From: CAVXYG01 sp963706835
Lineage (GTDB): Bacteria; Actinomycetota; Actinomycetes; S36-B12; GCA-2699445
Length of the DNA: 64,000 nucleotides
Assembly: GCA_963706835.1 (NCBI GenBank)
Contig: CAVPOB010000025.1
Location: 18,075-82,074 of the forward strand
Reading direction: 5' to 3'
A model generated the notes under the pieces. That model worked only from the letters and a program-made list of their open reading frames with translations, had not been told where the DNA came from and searched no databases. How positions within the stretch are numbered: the stretch's first letter is position 1; each line of letters starts with the position of its first letter. This document shows positions 24,376 to 32,882 of the stretch, piece by piece. The translations under genes were made by a program, and so were the position numbers.

Positions 24376-24785
24376 GGCAGGCCCCTTTCCGGTGGAGCGG
24401 GTGGACTATATGCACCAGGCGGGTATCCCACCGTGGGCCCTGTGAGAATGGTCATGCTCACCCAAACTCATGCCACGATAAGTAGGCGCGCCCACGGCGT
24501 CGACCCCTGTCGGGCCGCCAGATCCTCGTACCAGGACCTGCTCTTGTCGGTCGTCGCGACGGTTGGGCCCGCGGGTCAGGTCGGAGCGGGCAGGGCAATC
24601 GCAGGGGCGCGTCGCCGTCCGCAACCCGGAGAAGCCAGGTAACTCACCGACCCTTCGCCGGAGCGCCACAGCGCCTGCGATATGGCTCACATGCCCGATC
24701 GGGAGTGCTAGGTCGGTGTGCCGTGTTTCGGGTATGTATCCGTTTGCATCGAGTTGTTCCGTGGGACGAGTCAGGGGTTGTGGTC
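24376..24785. other. Intergenic region, no gene seen
   Basis: About 410 bp between divergent genes. Apart from the TATAGT hexamer noted for the PTS gene I see no convincing ORF, RNA or strong hairpin. Short open frames on both strands have no recognisable protein similarity. It presumably holds the promoters of both flanking genes. Confidence 0.5.
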
Positions 24786-25715
24786 GTGACGGGTACTGAA
24801 CGCTCAGGCGAGGCCGAGACCGAGGTACTCCCGTGGGCACACGGCGAGGGCCTGAGCCCCACGCTCGAGATGCCGACGACGTCGCCCGACCCGGGCGACA
24901 GTGGTGACGACCACGCCGAGGACGCACCCGCCGCGTCCGGCACGGACGCTGCCCCCCTTCCGCGCGATCCCGAGGCTCCGGCGGCCGTCCCGGTGACACC
25001 TCCCGCTCCGGCGGCCATCACGGTGGCACCTCCCGCTCCGGCGATCCCCCTGGTTGCCGCGCTGAGCAGGCCGACCGTTGCCGAGACGCCCCCGCCTCCA
25101 CCCCCGAACGCTGCGGCGTCCGCGGGCCCGCAGCACCCGACGCGTCCGCCGCAGACCGGCGAACGACAGCGCCTCACCCGGCGATGGGTCGCGGTGATGG
25201 GTGCGCTGGTGGTCCTGGCAGCCGGTGGAGGCGCCGTCGCCGCTCGGTGGCCGGCGGATGTCACCCGCGGCGCCCAGGTGCAGGCGGCCGACCAGGTGAT
25301 CAAGCCCGCGTCCGTGACGAGCCTGGACCCGTCCGGAGGAAGCGGCCTGAGGCAGGCCGGTGACCGGTGGCGGACCCAGACGTACGTCAGTGCCGACTTC
25401 GGAAACCTCAAGGACGGCGTCGGCCTCGTGATGGACCTGGGCTCAGCGCGGTCACTCACCGGCGTCTCGGTGGACGTCGGGTCCGCTCCGATCGTCATCG
25501 AGTTGCGCGCGGCCGACAAGCAGTCGTCGTCCGTGGGTGACTTCCAGCCTGTGAGCGGGCCGCAGACCGTCGAGGCAAGCGGGACGACGACACTCACCGC
25601 CGCGGACGGCGGCAGCCACCGCTACTGGCTGGTATGGATCACCCGGTTGGCACCGCAGGACGGCGGCTACGGCGCGGTGATCGGTACGCCGACCGTGCGC
25701 GGTTCAGCTGGGTGA
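24786..25715 (+). CDS. Membrane-anchored discoidin-like domain protein with proline-rich N-terminus
   Basis: About 309 residues from a GTG at 24786. The N-terminal 135 residues are acidic then Pro/Ala-rich and low in complexity. One membrane span follows (WVAVMGALVVLAAGGGAVAA) and then an extracytoplasmic domain of about 150 residues. That domain (VTSLDPSGGSG, WRTQTYVSADFGNLKDGVGL, GSARSLTGVSVDVG) matches the C-terminal jelly-roll domain of the pseudokinase encoded beside murJ in Actinobacteria, which resembles F5/8 type C carbohydrate-binding domains. Here there is no kinase-like domain and no murJ. I infer a surface or envelope glycan-binding role. Topology is type II (N-in). Start position is uncertain. 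Confidence 0.6.
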   Translation: MTGTERSGEAETEVLPWAHGEGLSPTLEMPTTSPDPGDSGDDHAEDAPAASGTDAAPLPRDPEAPAAVPVTPPAPAAITVAPPAPAIPLVAALSRPTVAETPPPPPPNAAASAGPQHPTRPPQTGERQRLTRRWVAVMGALVVLAAGGGAVAARWPADVTRGAQVQAADQVIKPASVTSLDPSGGSGLRQAGDRWRTQTYVSADFGNLKDGVGLVMDLGSARSLTGVSVDVGSAPIVIELRAADKQSSSVGDFQPVSGPQTVEASGTTTLTAADGGSHRYWLVWITRLAPQDGGYGAVIGTPTVRGSAG

Positions 25716-25733
25716 CTCGCCTGAACCCACGGC

Positions 25734-26114
25734 TTATCCGGGCACTTCGCTGATCTCGTACAGGTGGCCGTCCGGATCACGGAAGAACGCCCGGACCTCC
25801 TGTCCGCGGTCCACCGGCGGGGCGAGGAACTCCGCGCCACGCTGCCGCAGGGTCTCGTAAGCGCCGCGGCAGTCCGGCACCCGGAAGATCAGCTGAGAGC
25901 TCACCCGCTCAGGGTTCTCGGGCGGCGAGAACGTCACGGTCGGCTTGTCCTCGGTCGGCCCACCTCCCGTGACGAGCAGCAGCCAGTCCCCGAGCAACTG
26001 CAGCACGCACGAGGTGCCCCCGTACTCCCGGTACACGGTCGCACCGAGCACCTGCTCGTACCAGTCACGGGAGCGCTCCAGATCGGAGACGACGAATAGC
26101 CGGGTCATCTCCAT
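25734..26114 (-). CDS. VOC-superfamily protein (glyoxalase-like)
   Basis: About 126 residues from the ATG at 26114 (MEMTRLFVVSDLERSRDWYE). It shows the VOC beta-alpha-beta-beta-beta pattern: F-V-V-S-D--RS--WYE-VLGA, then CVLQLLGDWLLLVTGGG, a second module (LIFRVPDCRGAYETLRQRGA), and the terminal FFRDPDGHLYEISEVPG in which the Glu is a usual metal ligand. Members include glyoxalase I, dioxygenases and binding proteins such as bleomycin sequestering proteins. Neither a partner nor a substrate is evident. It stops 18 bp from the convergent discoidin gene. Confidence 0.75.
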   Translation of the reverse strand: MEMTRLFVVSDLERSRDWYEQVLGATVYREYGGTSCVLQLLGDWLLLVTGGGPTEDKPTVTFSPPENPERVSSQLIFRVPDCRGAYETLRQRGAEFLAPPVDRGQEVRAFFRDPDGHLYEISEVPG

Positions 26115-26221
26115 GCCCTCGACAGGAAAGGTGTCCACGGGCCCGATCCTCGCATCCGCTCGCTGTCCCGACGCTGGTCTATGCGGCATCCGGCGGGGCA
26201 GGTGTCCATCCCGGAGGACGC

Positions 26222-26353
26222 CATGCCGCGGCACGCCGCCCTGACCTACACCGCCGACGTCGACTGGACGCCCCAGATCAGGCCGCCGAGATGGCCGAGT
26301 ACGGCGCCTTCCGTGAGGCCGCCGGGGTGTCCTTGCCGGTGACCGCGAGGTAG
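26222..26353 (+). pseudogene. YCII-related protein, N-terminal remnant
   Basis: The plus strand reads MPRHAALTYTADVDWT, the opening of actinobacterial YCII-family proteins. After a small frame change near 26272 it continues QAAEMAEYGAFREAAG and then stops. A normal member has about 115 residues. The 3' part lies antisense to the last 25 codons of the COG4705 gene, which therefore reads through this remnant as its own C-terminus. Confidence 0.55.
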
Positions 26354-27105
26354 CCGACCAAGGCCATGATCGCGAGCCCGAACACCACACTCACCGGCAG
26401 CAGACCGAGGCCGAGGGCCCCCATGTCCTTGCCGAAGGCGAGGTAGTCGGCGGTGGTCGCACCGAGCGGACGGGTCACCACGTAGGCCAGCCAGAAGCAG
26501 GCGATGGCGTTGGCCCCGAACCGCAGGTGCGCGATCCCGGCGGCCGCGAACGCCACGGCGAACAAGGCGATCGATAGCGGGAAGCCCCAGCCGAGCGCAA
26601 AGGCGGTGAGGTCCCCCGCAGCAGTGCCGAGGGCGAAGGTGGTCAGAACCGCGGCCCAGTAGAAGAGCTCCCGCCGTGTGGTGTCGATGCTGTGGATGGA
26701 CAGCGTCCCCTCGAGCCGGTACCAGAGCGCGAAGATCGCCAGCAGGACGGCGCTGAACCCCATCGTGGCGATCGCCTCGCTGACCCCGAGCACCTGGACG
26801 ATCGCATCGGTGATCAGGGTCCCGGCGATGCCGACCAGGACGACGGCCGCCCAGTACACACCGACGATGTAGCGGCGCACCGCGAGCTGCACCAGCAGGG
26901 ATAGAGCCAACGCGCCACCGGTCAGCAGCAGCGACACCTTCATACCGAGCCGCTCCATGGCCAGGTAGTCGGCCGTCGACTCCCCGCCCGCCGTCGTCAG
27001 CAACTTGATGATCCAGAAGTAGACGGTGACCTCGGGGACCTTCGTCACCATCTGGCGACCGAGCACCTTGGTCAAGCGTCCGGCGGCGAGGGTTGTTGTG
27101 GTCAC
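26278..27105 (-). CDS. COG4705-type integral membrane protein
   Basis: A 275-residue membrane protein with two related halves. The repeated motif is seen as KVPEVTVYFWIIKLLTTAGG with ESTADYLA, and later as FWLAYVVTRPLGATTADYLA. It has about eight predicted spans. COG4705 proteins are annotated only as membrane-anchored proteins; some have been linked to metal resistance by context, but I know no proven function. The final 25 residues (after VTGKDTPA) derive from the antisense of a YCII-like remnant, so the native C-terminus was probably replaced. It is upstream, on the same strand, of nothing functionally related. Confidence 0.75.
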   Translation of the reverse strand: MTTTTLAAGRLTKVLGRQMVTKVPEVTVYFWIIKLLTTAGGESTADYLAMERLGMKVSLLLTGGALALSLLVQLAVRRYIVGVYWAAVVLVGIAGTLITDAIVQVLGVSEAIATMGFSAVLLAIFALWYRLEGTLSIHSIDTTRRELFYWAAVLTTFALGTAAGDLTAFALGWGFPLSIALFAVAFAAAGIAHLRFGANAIACFWLAYVVTRPLGATTADYLAFGKDMGALGLGLLPVSVVFGLAIMALVGYLAVTGKDTPAASRKAPYSAISAA

Positions 27106-27186
27106 GGTCGGCCATCCTGACAGGACGCCACGCCCCGTGTGCCGGATACGCCCATCTGGGCGCCCCGCCGTCCAGTGCGGCGCCGC

Positions 27187-28521
27187 TCAGCGGCGGCGCT
27201 TGGCGCCCTTGCCCTTCAGCGCCCGGACGGCCGCGCCCTTGATCACGTCACGGCGACGCCGGCCCTCGACCTTGTTCGGCAGCGAGAGCTCGACCACCTT
27301 CCAGTAGACCGAGGCGACCTGCTTGCCGAGCGGGCCGGTGACGTAGGGCAGGTCGTAGCGCTGCATCAGGTCGCGGACCCGCGGGGCGATCTCCGCGTAC
27401 CGGTTGCTTGGCATGTCCGGGTAGAGGTGGTGCTCGATCTGGTGCGACAGGTTGCCGGTCATCACGTGCATGGCCTTGGACCCGCTGATGTTGCCCGAGC
27501 CGAGCATCTGGCGCAGGTACCACTCCCCGCGCGTCTCTCCCTCGATCGAGGTCTTCTCGAAGGTGGCGATCCCGGGGGGGAAGTGGCCGCAGATGATCAC
27601 CGAGTTGGTCCACACGTTGCGCACCACGTTCGCCACCAGGTTGGCGGTCAGGGTGTGCCGGGCCGACCCGGTGGGCGCCGACAGCAGCGGGTGGACGACG
27701 TAGTCCTTGGTCGCCTGGTTCCGGATCTTCTCCAGCACCTCGCGGGCGTCGGCGCGGAACTTCTCCTTCTCCTCCGGGCGCATCCGCTCCCGCTTGGCGA
27801 CGTACGCGCCCAGCTCGAGGTCGTACGCCGCGATCCCGTACTCGAAGATCAGGGCGTTCCCGACATGCCAGATCGGCTGGAACAGGTGGAACAGAGACCA
27901 CTTCTGGTCCTCGTCGACGCGCAGGATCCCGTAGCCCAGATCGTTGTCCCGGCCCAGCACGTTGGTGAACGTGTGGTGGATCTCGTTGTGCGAGTGCTTC
28001 CACTGACTGGACGGGGAGGCGTTGTCCCACTCCCACGACATCGAGTGGATCTTCGGGTCCCGCATCCAGTCCCACTGGCCGTGCATGACGTTGTGGCCGA
28101 TCTCCATGTTCTCGAGGATCTTGGCGATCGACAGCCCCGCGGTGCCGATCCACCACGCGGGGCGGATCCCCTTGACCTTGACCCCGGAGAACAGCAGCAG
28201 GGCCCGGCTACCCATCTCGAGGTAGCGTTGGGTCTTGATCACTCGCCGGATGTAGCGGGCGTCCCGCTCACCCCGGCTCTCCATGACCTCGGCGCGCAGC
28301 GCGTCCAGCTCGCGGCCGATCTCCTCGATGTCCTCGGGGCTCAGGTGCGCCGCCGGGTTGGGACGGCCTGTCGACGTCGTGGGCGGGCGCTGCGGCCGCG
28401 GCGCCTCGCTGCTCACCGACAGCCGCGAGCTCGCGGAGTGGTGTTTGGCCACGGTCCGGCGGGTGCCGGTGCGGTGCGGCTCGGCGGGACGGGTCTCGCG
28501 CCGCTCAGGGGCCAGGCTCAT
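27187..28521 (-). CDS. Acyl-CoA/acyl-lipid desaturase, DesA3-like
   Basis: A 444-residue membrane di-iron desaturase. The three histidine boxes are HNVMHGQWDW, HSHNEIHHTF and HQIEHHLYPDMP, in the order and spacing of the fatty acid desaturase family. Hydrophobic segments lie between them. The protein resembles mycobacterial DesA3, which inserts a delta-9 double bond in stearoyl-CoA at the membrane with electrons from an oxidoreductase. That partner is the upstream gene, 27 bp away on the same strand, as in Mycobacterium (Rv3230c-desA3). An extended N-terminus rich in Arg/Ser/Pro (first 55 residues) is not conserved. The basic C-terminus ends LKGKGAKRRR. Confidence 0.88.
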   Translation of the reverse strand: MSLAPERRETRPAEPHRTGTRRTVAKHHSASSRLSVSSEAPRPQRPPTTSTGRPNPAAHLSPEDIEEIGRELDALRAEVMESRGERDARYIRRVIKTQRYLEMGSRALLLFSGVKVKGIRPAWWIGTAGLSIAKILENMEIGHNVMHGQWDWMRDPKIHSMSWEWDNASPSSQWKHSHNEIHHTFTNVLGRDNDLGYGILRVDEDQKWSLFHLFQPIWHVGNALIFEYGIAAYDLELGAYVAKRERMRPEEKEKFRADAREVLEKIRNQATKDYVVHPLLSAPTGSARHTLTANLVANVVRNVWTNSVIICGHFPPGIATFEKTSIEGETRGEWYLRQMLGSGNISGSKAMHVMTGNLSHQIEHHLYPDMPSNRYAEIAPRVRDLMQRYDLPYVTGPLGKQVASVYWKVVELSLPNKVEGRRRRDVIKGAAVRALKGKGAKRRR

Positions 28522-28548
28522 GAAGAGGTCCTTCCGGGGTGTTCGGGG

Positions 28549-29730
28549 TTACAGCTGAATATCGGCTGAGCCGGCGACGGCATTGACGCAGGTCTGGATG
28601 GGTAGGTCGTCACCGGGTTCGGCCGTGGTGACCTCGCCGGTGCGCAGGTCGCGGACGGCGCCGGCCCGCATGGTGACGACGCAGCCGAAGCAGATGCCCA
28701 TGCGACATCCGCTCGGCATGAGCACACCGGCGTCCTCGCCGGCGTTCAGGATCGGGGTCGCGCCGTCCGCGTCCACGCAGACGTCGCTGTCCAGGAAGGT
28801 GATCTCGCCACCGTCGCCCGGTTCGACGAGGGTCGGACGGAACCGCTCGGTGTGCAGCCGATCGGCCAGGCCGGCGACGTCCCAGTGCATCTCGGCGGCA
28901 TCGAGCAGGCCGGTCGGACCGCAGGTCCAGGTCTCGCGATCGCGCCAGTCGGGTACCAGCTTGTCGAGCCGGGCAGCCAGGTCGAGCACGCCCGCCTCGT
29001 CGTCCAGGTTGAGCACGAGGCGGTAACCGTCCCGGGCGTCGAAGGCGGCCAGCTCTGCGGCGAAGATGACCTCGCGCGCGCTGGGCGCGCAGTGCACATG
29101 GACGACGTCGGCCAGCTCGTCGATCCGGTTGCGCAGCATGCCGATCACCGGGGTGATTCCGCTGCCCGCCGTGACGAAGAGGGTCTTGGCCGGGGGTGGC
29201 GTTGGCAGGGTGAAGTCGCCGGTGGCCTGGTCCAGCATCACCAGGGTGCCGGGCCGAGCGCGCCGGACCAGATAGCCCGAGACCAGGCCGTCCGGGATCG
29301 CCTTGGTGGTGATCGCGATACAGCCGTGCGGGACGTCGGCGGGCCGGGTCAGCTGCGGACCGGGCGTCGCCGTCCGGACCCGGTGAGTGAGCGAGTAGGC
29401 CCGCCAGTGCCGCACGCCGTCGATGTCGATCCCGATCCGGATGTACTGCCCCGGCAGATGCCCGGCCCAGTCCCGACCCGGCCGGATGACGATGGTCACG
29501 GCGTCGGCGGTCTCGGGGCGGATCTCGATGACCCGCCCCCGCAGGTCGGCGCCCGACCGGAGCGGGTCGAGCAGGTCGAGGTAGTCGGCCGGCACCAAGG
29601 GGGTGACCAGGGCCTCGGCGACCTTGCGGACGCCGCCGAACAGAGCGGCCAGCGGTCCGGGAGATGGACGCCGGGGCGGGCCGTCGGGGCGCGCCGGACG
29701 GTTGAGGGTGGAAGCACTCACATACGACAC
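28549..29730 (-). CDS. Ferredoxin reductase-ferredoxin fusion, desaturase electron donor
   Basis: A 393-residue flavoprotein. The FAD domain has RxYS-type WRAYSLTHRV, the NAD(P) domain TLFVTAGSGITPVIGMLRN, and the C-terminal plant-type 2Fe-2S domain GCRMGICFGC with a final Cys in PIQTCVNAVAG. It moves electrons from NAD(P)H through FAD and the iron-sulfur cluster to the desaturase encoded next. It starts at a GTG (29730) with no ribosome site. A TAGGTT hexamer ends 4 bp before the GTG, so the transcript is probably leaderless and overlaps an operator. Function is supported by domain order and by the conserved pairing with desA3. Confidence 0.9.
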   Translation of the reverse strand: MSYVSASTLNRPARPDGPPRRPSPGPLAALFGGVRKVAEALVTPLVPADYLDLLDPLRSGADLRGRVIEIRPETADAVTIVIRPGRDWAGHLPGQYIRIGIDIDGVRHWRAYSLTHRVRTATPGPQLTRPADVPHGCIAITTKAIPDGLVSGYLVRRARPGTLVMLDQATGDFTLPTPPPAKTLFVTAGSGITPVIGMLRNRIDELADVVHVHCAPSAREVIFAAELAAFDARDGYRLVLNLDDEAGVLDLAARLDKLVPDWRDRETWTCGPTGLLDAAEMHWDVAGLADRLHTERFRPTLVEPGDGGEITFLDSDVCVDADGATPILNAGEDAGVLMPSGCRMGICFGCVVTMRAGAVRDLRTGEVTTAEPGDDLPIQTCVNAVAGSADIQL

Positions 29731-29756
29731 CGTAACCTACGGTCGCGTAACCTACG
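29731..29756 (-). promoter_or_regulatory. Direct-repeat operator overlapping the desaturase operon promoter
   Basis: CGTAACCTACG occurs twice, at 29731-29741 and 29746-29756, 15 bp apart and directly abutting the GTG at 29730. On the minus strand each copy contains TAGGTT, which fits the actinobacterial -10 pattern TANNNT; the proximal one is at 29734-29739. A half-site-like CTACGAACTCGTAG follows at 29752-29765. The layout fits repression by a TetR-type lipid regulator bound over the promoter. No regulator gene is adjacent. Confidence 0.5.
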
Positions 29757-29793
29757 AACTCGTAGCTCGGCGCGTACAGGCGCACTGCCCGAG

Positions 29794-30390
29794 ATGAGAC
29801 AGGACGAAGGCCAGAGGTCCCCGCGGGCGCCCGGCGCCGAGGACGTGGCCGACGCCCGCGATGCGGCGGTCGCCCCGATTCCGAGGTCCGTTCCCATCGC
29901 GACCGTGACCCGAACCCCCTGGTCGTGCGTCATGGCGCTGTGCCTGCTCGATCTGGTGGCCAGTGTCGGTGCCGGGACAGGACTGCTGCCCTACACCCTG
30001 ACCCGGTTCTTCGACGGCGACAACAAGGTCAACTTCCCGACGGGCGCCAAGACGGTGCCGCTGCTCACCGTCTAGTGGCCGGTTGCCGCCCTGGCCGGCT
30101 TCTTCCTGCTGCGGACGCTGCGCACCATGCATCCTGCGGTTCGTGACCGCTTGTTGCCCGGCGGTGTGCTGTACGTCACCGGCACCCTGCTGCTCGAGCC
30201 GGTCAAGTCGCACTACTCCGAGGTGTACGGCGAGATCTCCGTGCACCTTAAGCCGGCGGCGGGCGTATCGGACGCCGCCCTGCAGCTGATCGGCCTGACG
30301 TTGCTCGTCGGTGCCCTGCTACAGGCCCTGGCACCCCAGGCCGGCTCGGTCCTGGTGGTCTTCGACCGGGGAACGCCGCCGGGTCCCTGA
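29794..30390 (+). pseudogene. Small membrane protein interrupted by one in-frame amber codon
   Basis: A 198-codon frame runs from the ATG at 29794 (or the ATG at 29932, MALCLLDLVASVGAG) to TGA at 30388-30390, broken only by TAG at 30073-30075. Before the stop it reads one membrane span and TRFFDGDNKVNFPTGAKTVP. After it, in the same frame, it reads WPVAALAGFFLLRTLRTMHP and two more hydrophobic segments (LYVTGTLLLEPV, LQLIGLTLLVGALLQALA). No family is recognised. A single C-to-T change from CAG would explain the TAG. A sequencing error or read-through are alternatives. It lies 46 bp upstream of glgP. Confidence 0.5.
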
Positions 30391-30436
30391 TCGGGCTACT
30401 CGACATCGACCGTCGAACCGCTGTAGGCATGGGCTG

Positions 30437-32821
30437 GTGACGACAACGGAGCCGCGCACCGCTCACGAGACCTACCGCCAGCTCGCCGGAACACTCCGCG
30501 AGCAACTCAGCGAGCGTCACGCCCGAGCCGTGGCGGCGCAGCGCGCCGCGGGCGCTCGCCGGCTCTACTTCCTGTCCGCCGAGTACCTGCCCGGCCGCCA
30601 GCTCGACCAGAACCTGCTGGCCCTCGGCACCGAGGCGACGGACGTCGACCCACTGCGCGAGGTCGAGGTGGAGGCCCCGCTCGGCAACGGCGGCCTCGCC
30701 CGCCTGGCGGCCTGCGTGCTGGAGTCCGCCGCCACTCTCGACCTGCCGGTCGTCGGCTACGGCATCCGGTACAAGCTGGGCACCTTCCACCAGGCATTCG
30801 TCGACGGCAAGCTGGTCGAACAACCGGACGACTGGGCGTTCACCGACAACCCGTGGGAGCTGGTCGCCGCCCACGAGCACCGGGCGGTGGGCTACGGCGG
30901 TCACACCGAGGACGACGGCGACCCGACCGGGCTGCGCCGGCGATGGGTGCCGGACGAGCGGGTGGACGGCGAGCCGAGCACGCTCTTCATCCCCGGCTGC
31001 GACACCGAGTCCGTGGCGCCGCTGCGGCTCTGGCGGGCCATGGCCAGCCGGGACTCCCTCGACGTCGACCGGCTGGAGTCCGGCGAGTACGCCGAGGCCG
31101 CCGAGGAGGCGGCCCGGGCAGAGAACATCAGCCTCGTGCTCTACCCCGACGAGGCGACCGAGCGCGGCCGCGAGCTGCGCCTGAAGCAGCAGTACTTCCT
31201 GGTCTCCTGCTCGCTGCAGGAGATCGTGGCGGGCTTCATCGAGGACCGACTGGACGCGACGGGTGCGGTGCGGCCGCCGAGCTGGGGCGCCTTCCCGGCC
31301 GCGGTCACCGTCCAGCTCAACGACACATATCCGGCCCTGGCGGTCGTCGAGCTGATGCGCCTGCTCGTCGACGTGCACCGCGTCCCGTGGGACACCGCGT
31401 GGGCGATCACGACGAAGACCTTCGGGTACACGGTGCACACCCTGCTGCCCGAGGCGCTGCAGACCTGGCCGGTCTGGCTGATGGAGCGGGTGCTGCCCCG
31501 GCACATGGAGATCATCTACTCGATCAACCACTTCTTCCTTCAGAGCGTCGCGGTCCGCTTCCCCGGCGACATCGGCCAGCTGGGAGCACTGTCGCTCATC
31601 CAGGAGGGCGCAGAGCAGAAGGTCCGGATGGCGTACCTGGCTGCCGTCGGCGCCGCCCGCGTGAACGGGGTCGCCGAGCAGCACGCCAGGCTGCTCACCA
31701 GCGGAACGTTCGCCGGGTTCGCCCGGATGTGGCCGGACAAGTTCTTCAGCGTCACCAACGGGGTGAGCCCGCGCCGGTTCCTGCGCCTGGCCAACCCGCG
31801 GCTGTCCGCGCTGATCAGCGACTACCTGGACGGCGAGGGCTGGCTTCGGGACCCGGACCGGCTGATCGAGCTGGTCCCCCTTGCCGAGGACGCCGCGTTC
31901 CGACAGGCCTGGCACGACGTCCGCCGGGCCAACAAGCAGCGCCTGGACGCCTACGCGCGCCAGATGACCGGAGTCGGGATCGACCCGGACGCCATGTGCG
32001 ATGTGATGATCAAGAAGTTCCACGAGTACAAGCGGCAGCTGCTCAAGGCCCTGCACGTGGTCACGCTGTACAACCGGATTCTCGCCGACCCCGGTCTCCA
32101 AGTGCCGGCCCGCACCGTGGTGTTCAGCGGCAAGGCCGAGCCCGGCCACCACCCCGGCAAGCAGGTGATGCGCCTGGTCAACGCCATCGCGACCACGGTC
32201 AGCCGCGAGCCGCTGTGCGCCGACCGGCTGCGCGTCGCCTTCATCCCCGCCTACAACGTCACCCGAGCGGAGCTGATCATTCCGGCGGCCGACCTCTCCG
32301 AGCAGATCTCCATGGCCGGCATGGAGGCCTCTGGCACCGGCAACATGAAGCTGGCCCTGAACGGTGCCCTCACCGTCGCCAGCCTGGACGGCGCCAACCT
32401 GGAGATCCGCCGCAGGGTCGGCCCGGACAGCGTGGCCACCTTCGGCATGGACACCGCTGAGGCCGCCGCCCTGCGCACCAAATACGAACCGCGCAGCTAC
32501 TACGAGGGGGACCCCGAGCTGCGGGCCGCCGTCGACGCGATCAGCTCAGGCGCCTTCTCCGACGGCGACCCGGAGGTGTTCGCCGCGGTGGTCGACCGGA
32601 TCATGGGTTGGGACCCCTATCTGACCCTGGCCGACTACCGCTCCTACGTCGACGCCCAGGACGGCATCGAGGTCGCCTGGCAGGACCAGGATCGCTGGAC
32701 CCGGACCTCGATCCTGACCACCGCACGCTGCGCTCACTTCACCTCCGACCGCACCGTCCGCGAGTACAGCCAGCGCGCGTGGCACCTGAGAGCTGTCGCG
32801 CCACCTGCCGCAGCCCGATGA
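30437..32821 (+). CDS. glgP: Alpha-glucan (glycogen/maltodextrin) phosphorylase
   Basis: A 794-residue GT35 phosphorylase from the GTG at 30437. It has LYFLSAEYLPGRQLDQNLL near the N-terminus, GNGGLARLAAC, the central KFHEYKRQLLKALHV and the pyridoxal phosphate site EASGTGNMKLALNGALTVAS with the Schiff-base Lys. It cleaves alpha-1,4-glucan with phosphate to give glucose-1-phosphate. It is of the length and type of classical GlgP/MalP and not the shorter starch-phosphorylase-like Rv1328 type. It ends at a hairpin that overlaps its stop codon. No other glycogen genes are nearby. Confidence 0.93.
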   Translation: MTTTEPRTAHETYRQLAGTLREQLSERHARAVAAQRAAGARRLYFLSAEYLPGRQLDQNLLALGTEATDVDPLREVEVEAPLGNGGLARLAACVLESAATLDLPVVGYGIRYKLGTFHQAFVDGKLVEQPDDWAFTDNPWELVAAHEHRAVGYGGHTEDDGDPTGLRRRWVPDERVDGEPSTLFIPGCDTESVAPLRLWRAMASRDSLDVDRLESGEYAEAAEEAARAENISLVLYPDEATERGRELRLKQQYFLVSCSLQEIVAGFIEDRLDATGAVRPPSWGAFPAAVTVQLNDTYPALAVVELMRLLVDVHRVPWDTAWAITTKTFGYTVHTLLPEALQTWPVWLMERVLPRHMEIIYSINHFFLQSVAVRFPGDIGQLGALSLIQEGAEQKVRMAYLAAVGAARVNGVAEQHARLLTSGTFAGFARMWPDKFFSVTNGVSPRRFLRLANPRLSALISDYLDGEGWLRDPDRLIELVPLAEDAAFRQAWHDVRRANKQRLDAYARQMTGVGIDPDAMCDVMIKKFHEYKRQLLKALHVVTLYNRILADPGLQVPARTVVFSGKAEPGHHPGKQVMRLVNAIATTVSREPLCADRLRVAFIPAYNVTRAELIIPAADLSEQISMAGMEASGTGNMKLALNGALTVASLDGANLEIRRRVGPDSVATFGMDTAEAAALRTKYEPRSYYEGDPELRAAVDAISSGAFSDGDPEVFAAVVDRIMGWDPYLTLADYRSYVDAQDGIEVAWQDQDRWTRTSILTTARCAHFTSDRTVREYSQRAWHLRAVAPPAAAR

Positions 32822-32882
32822 TCGGCGTCGGGGTGAGGTCGTGCCCCAGGAGATGGGGCATCGCCTCACCCTGACGCCGATC
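32820..32882. terminator. Hairpin A, shared bidirectional terminator of glgP and arsR
   Basis: Arms GATCGGCGTC (32820-32829) and GACGCCGATC (32873-32882) continue inward through GGGTGAGG/CCTCACCC and TGCCCC/GGGGCA, with few mismatches and a 7-base loop. The stop codons of both convergent genes lie within it. There is no U-tract. The core closely resembles hairpin B at 34301-34367. Confidence 0.6.

Noticed and set aside
30248..32152. 634-residue antisense ORF over glgP
   Set aside because: glgP is complete on the plus strand, including the pyridoxal phosphate lysine motif.
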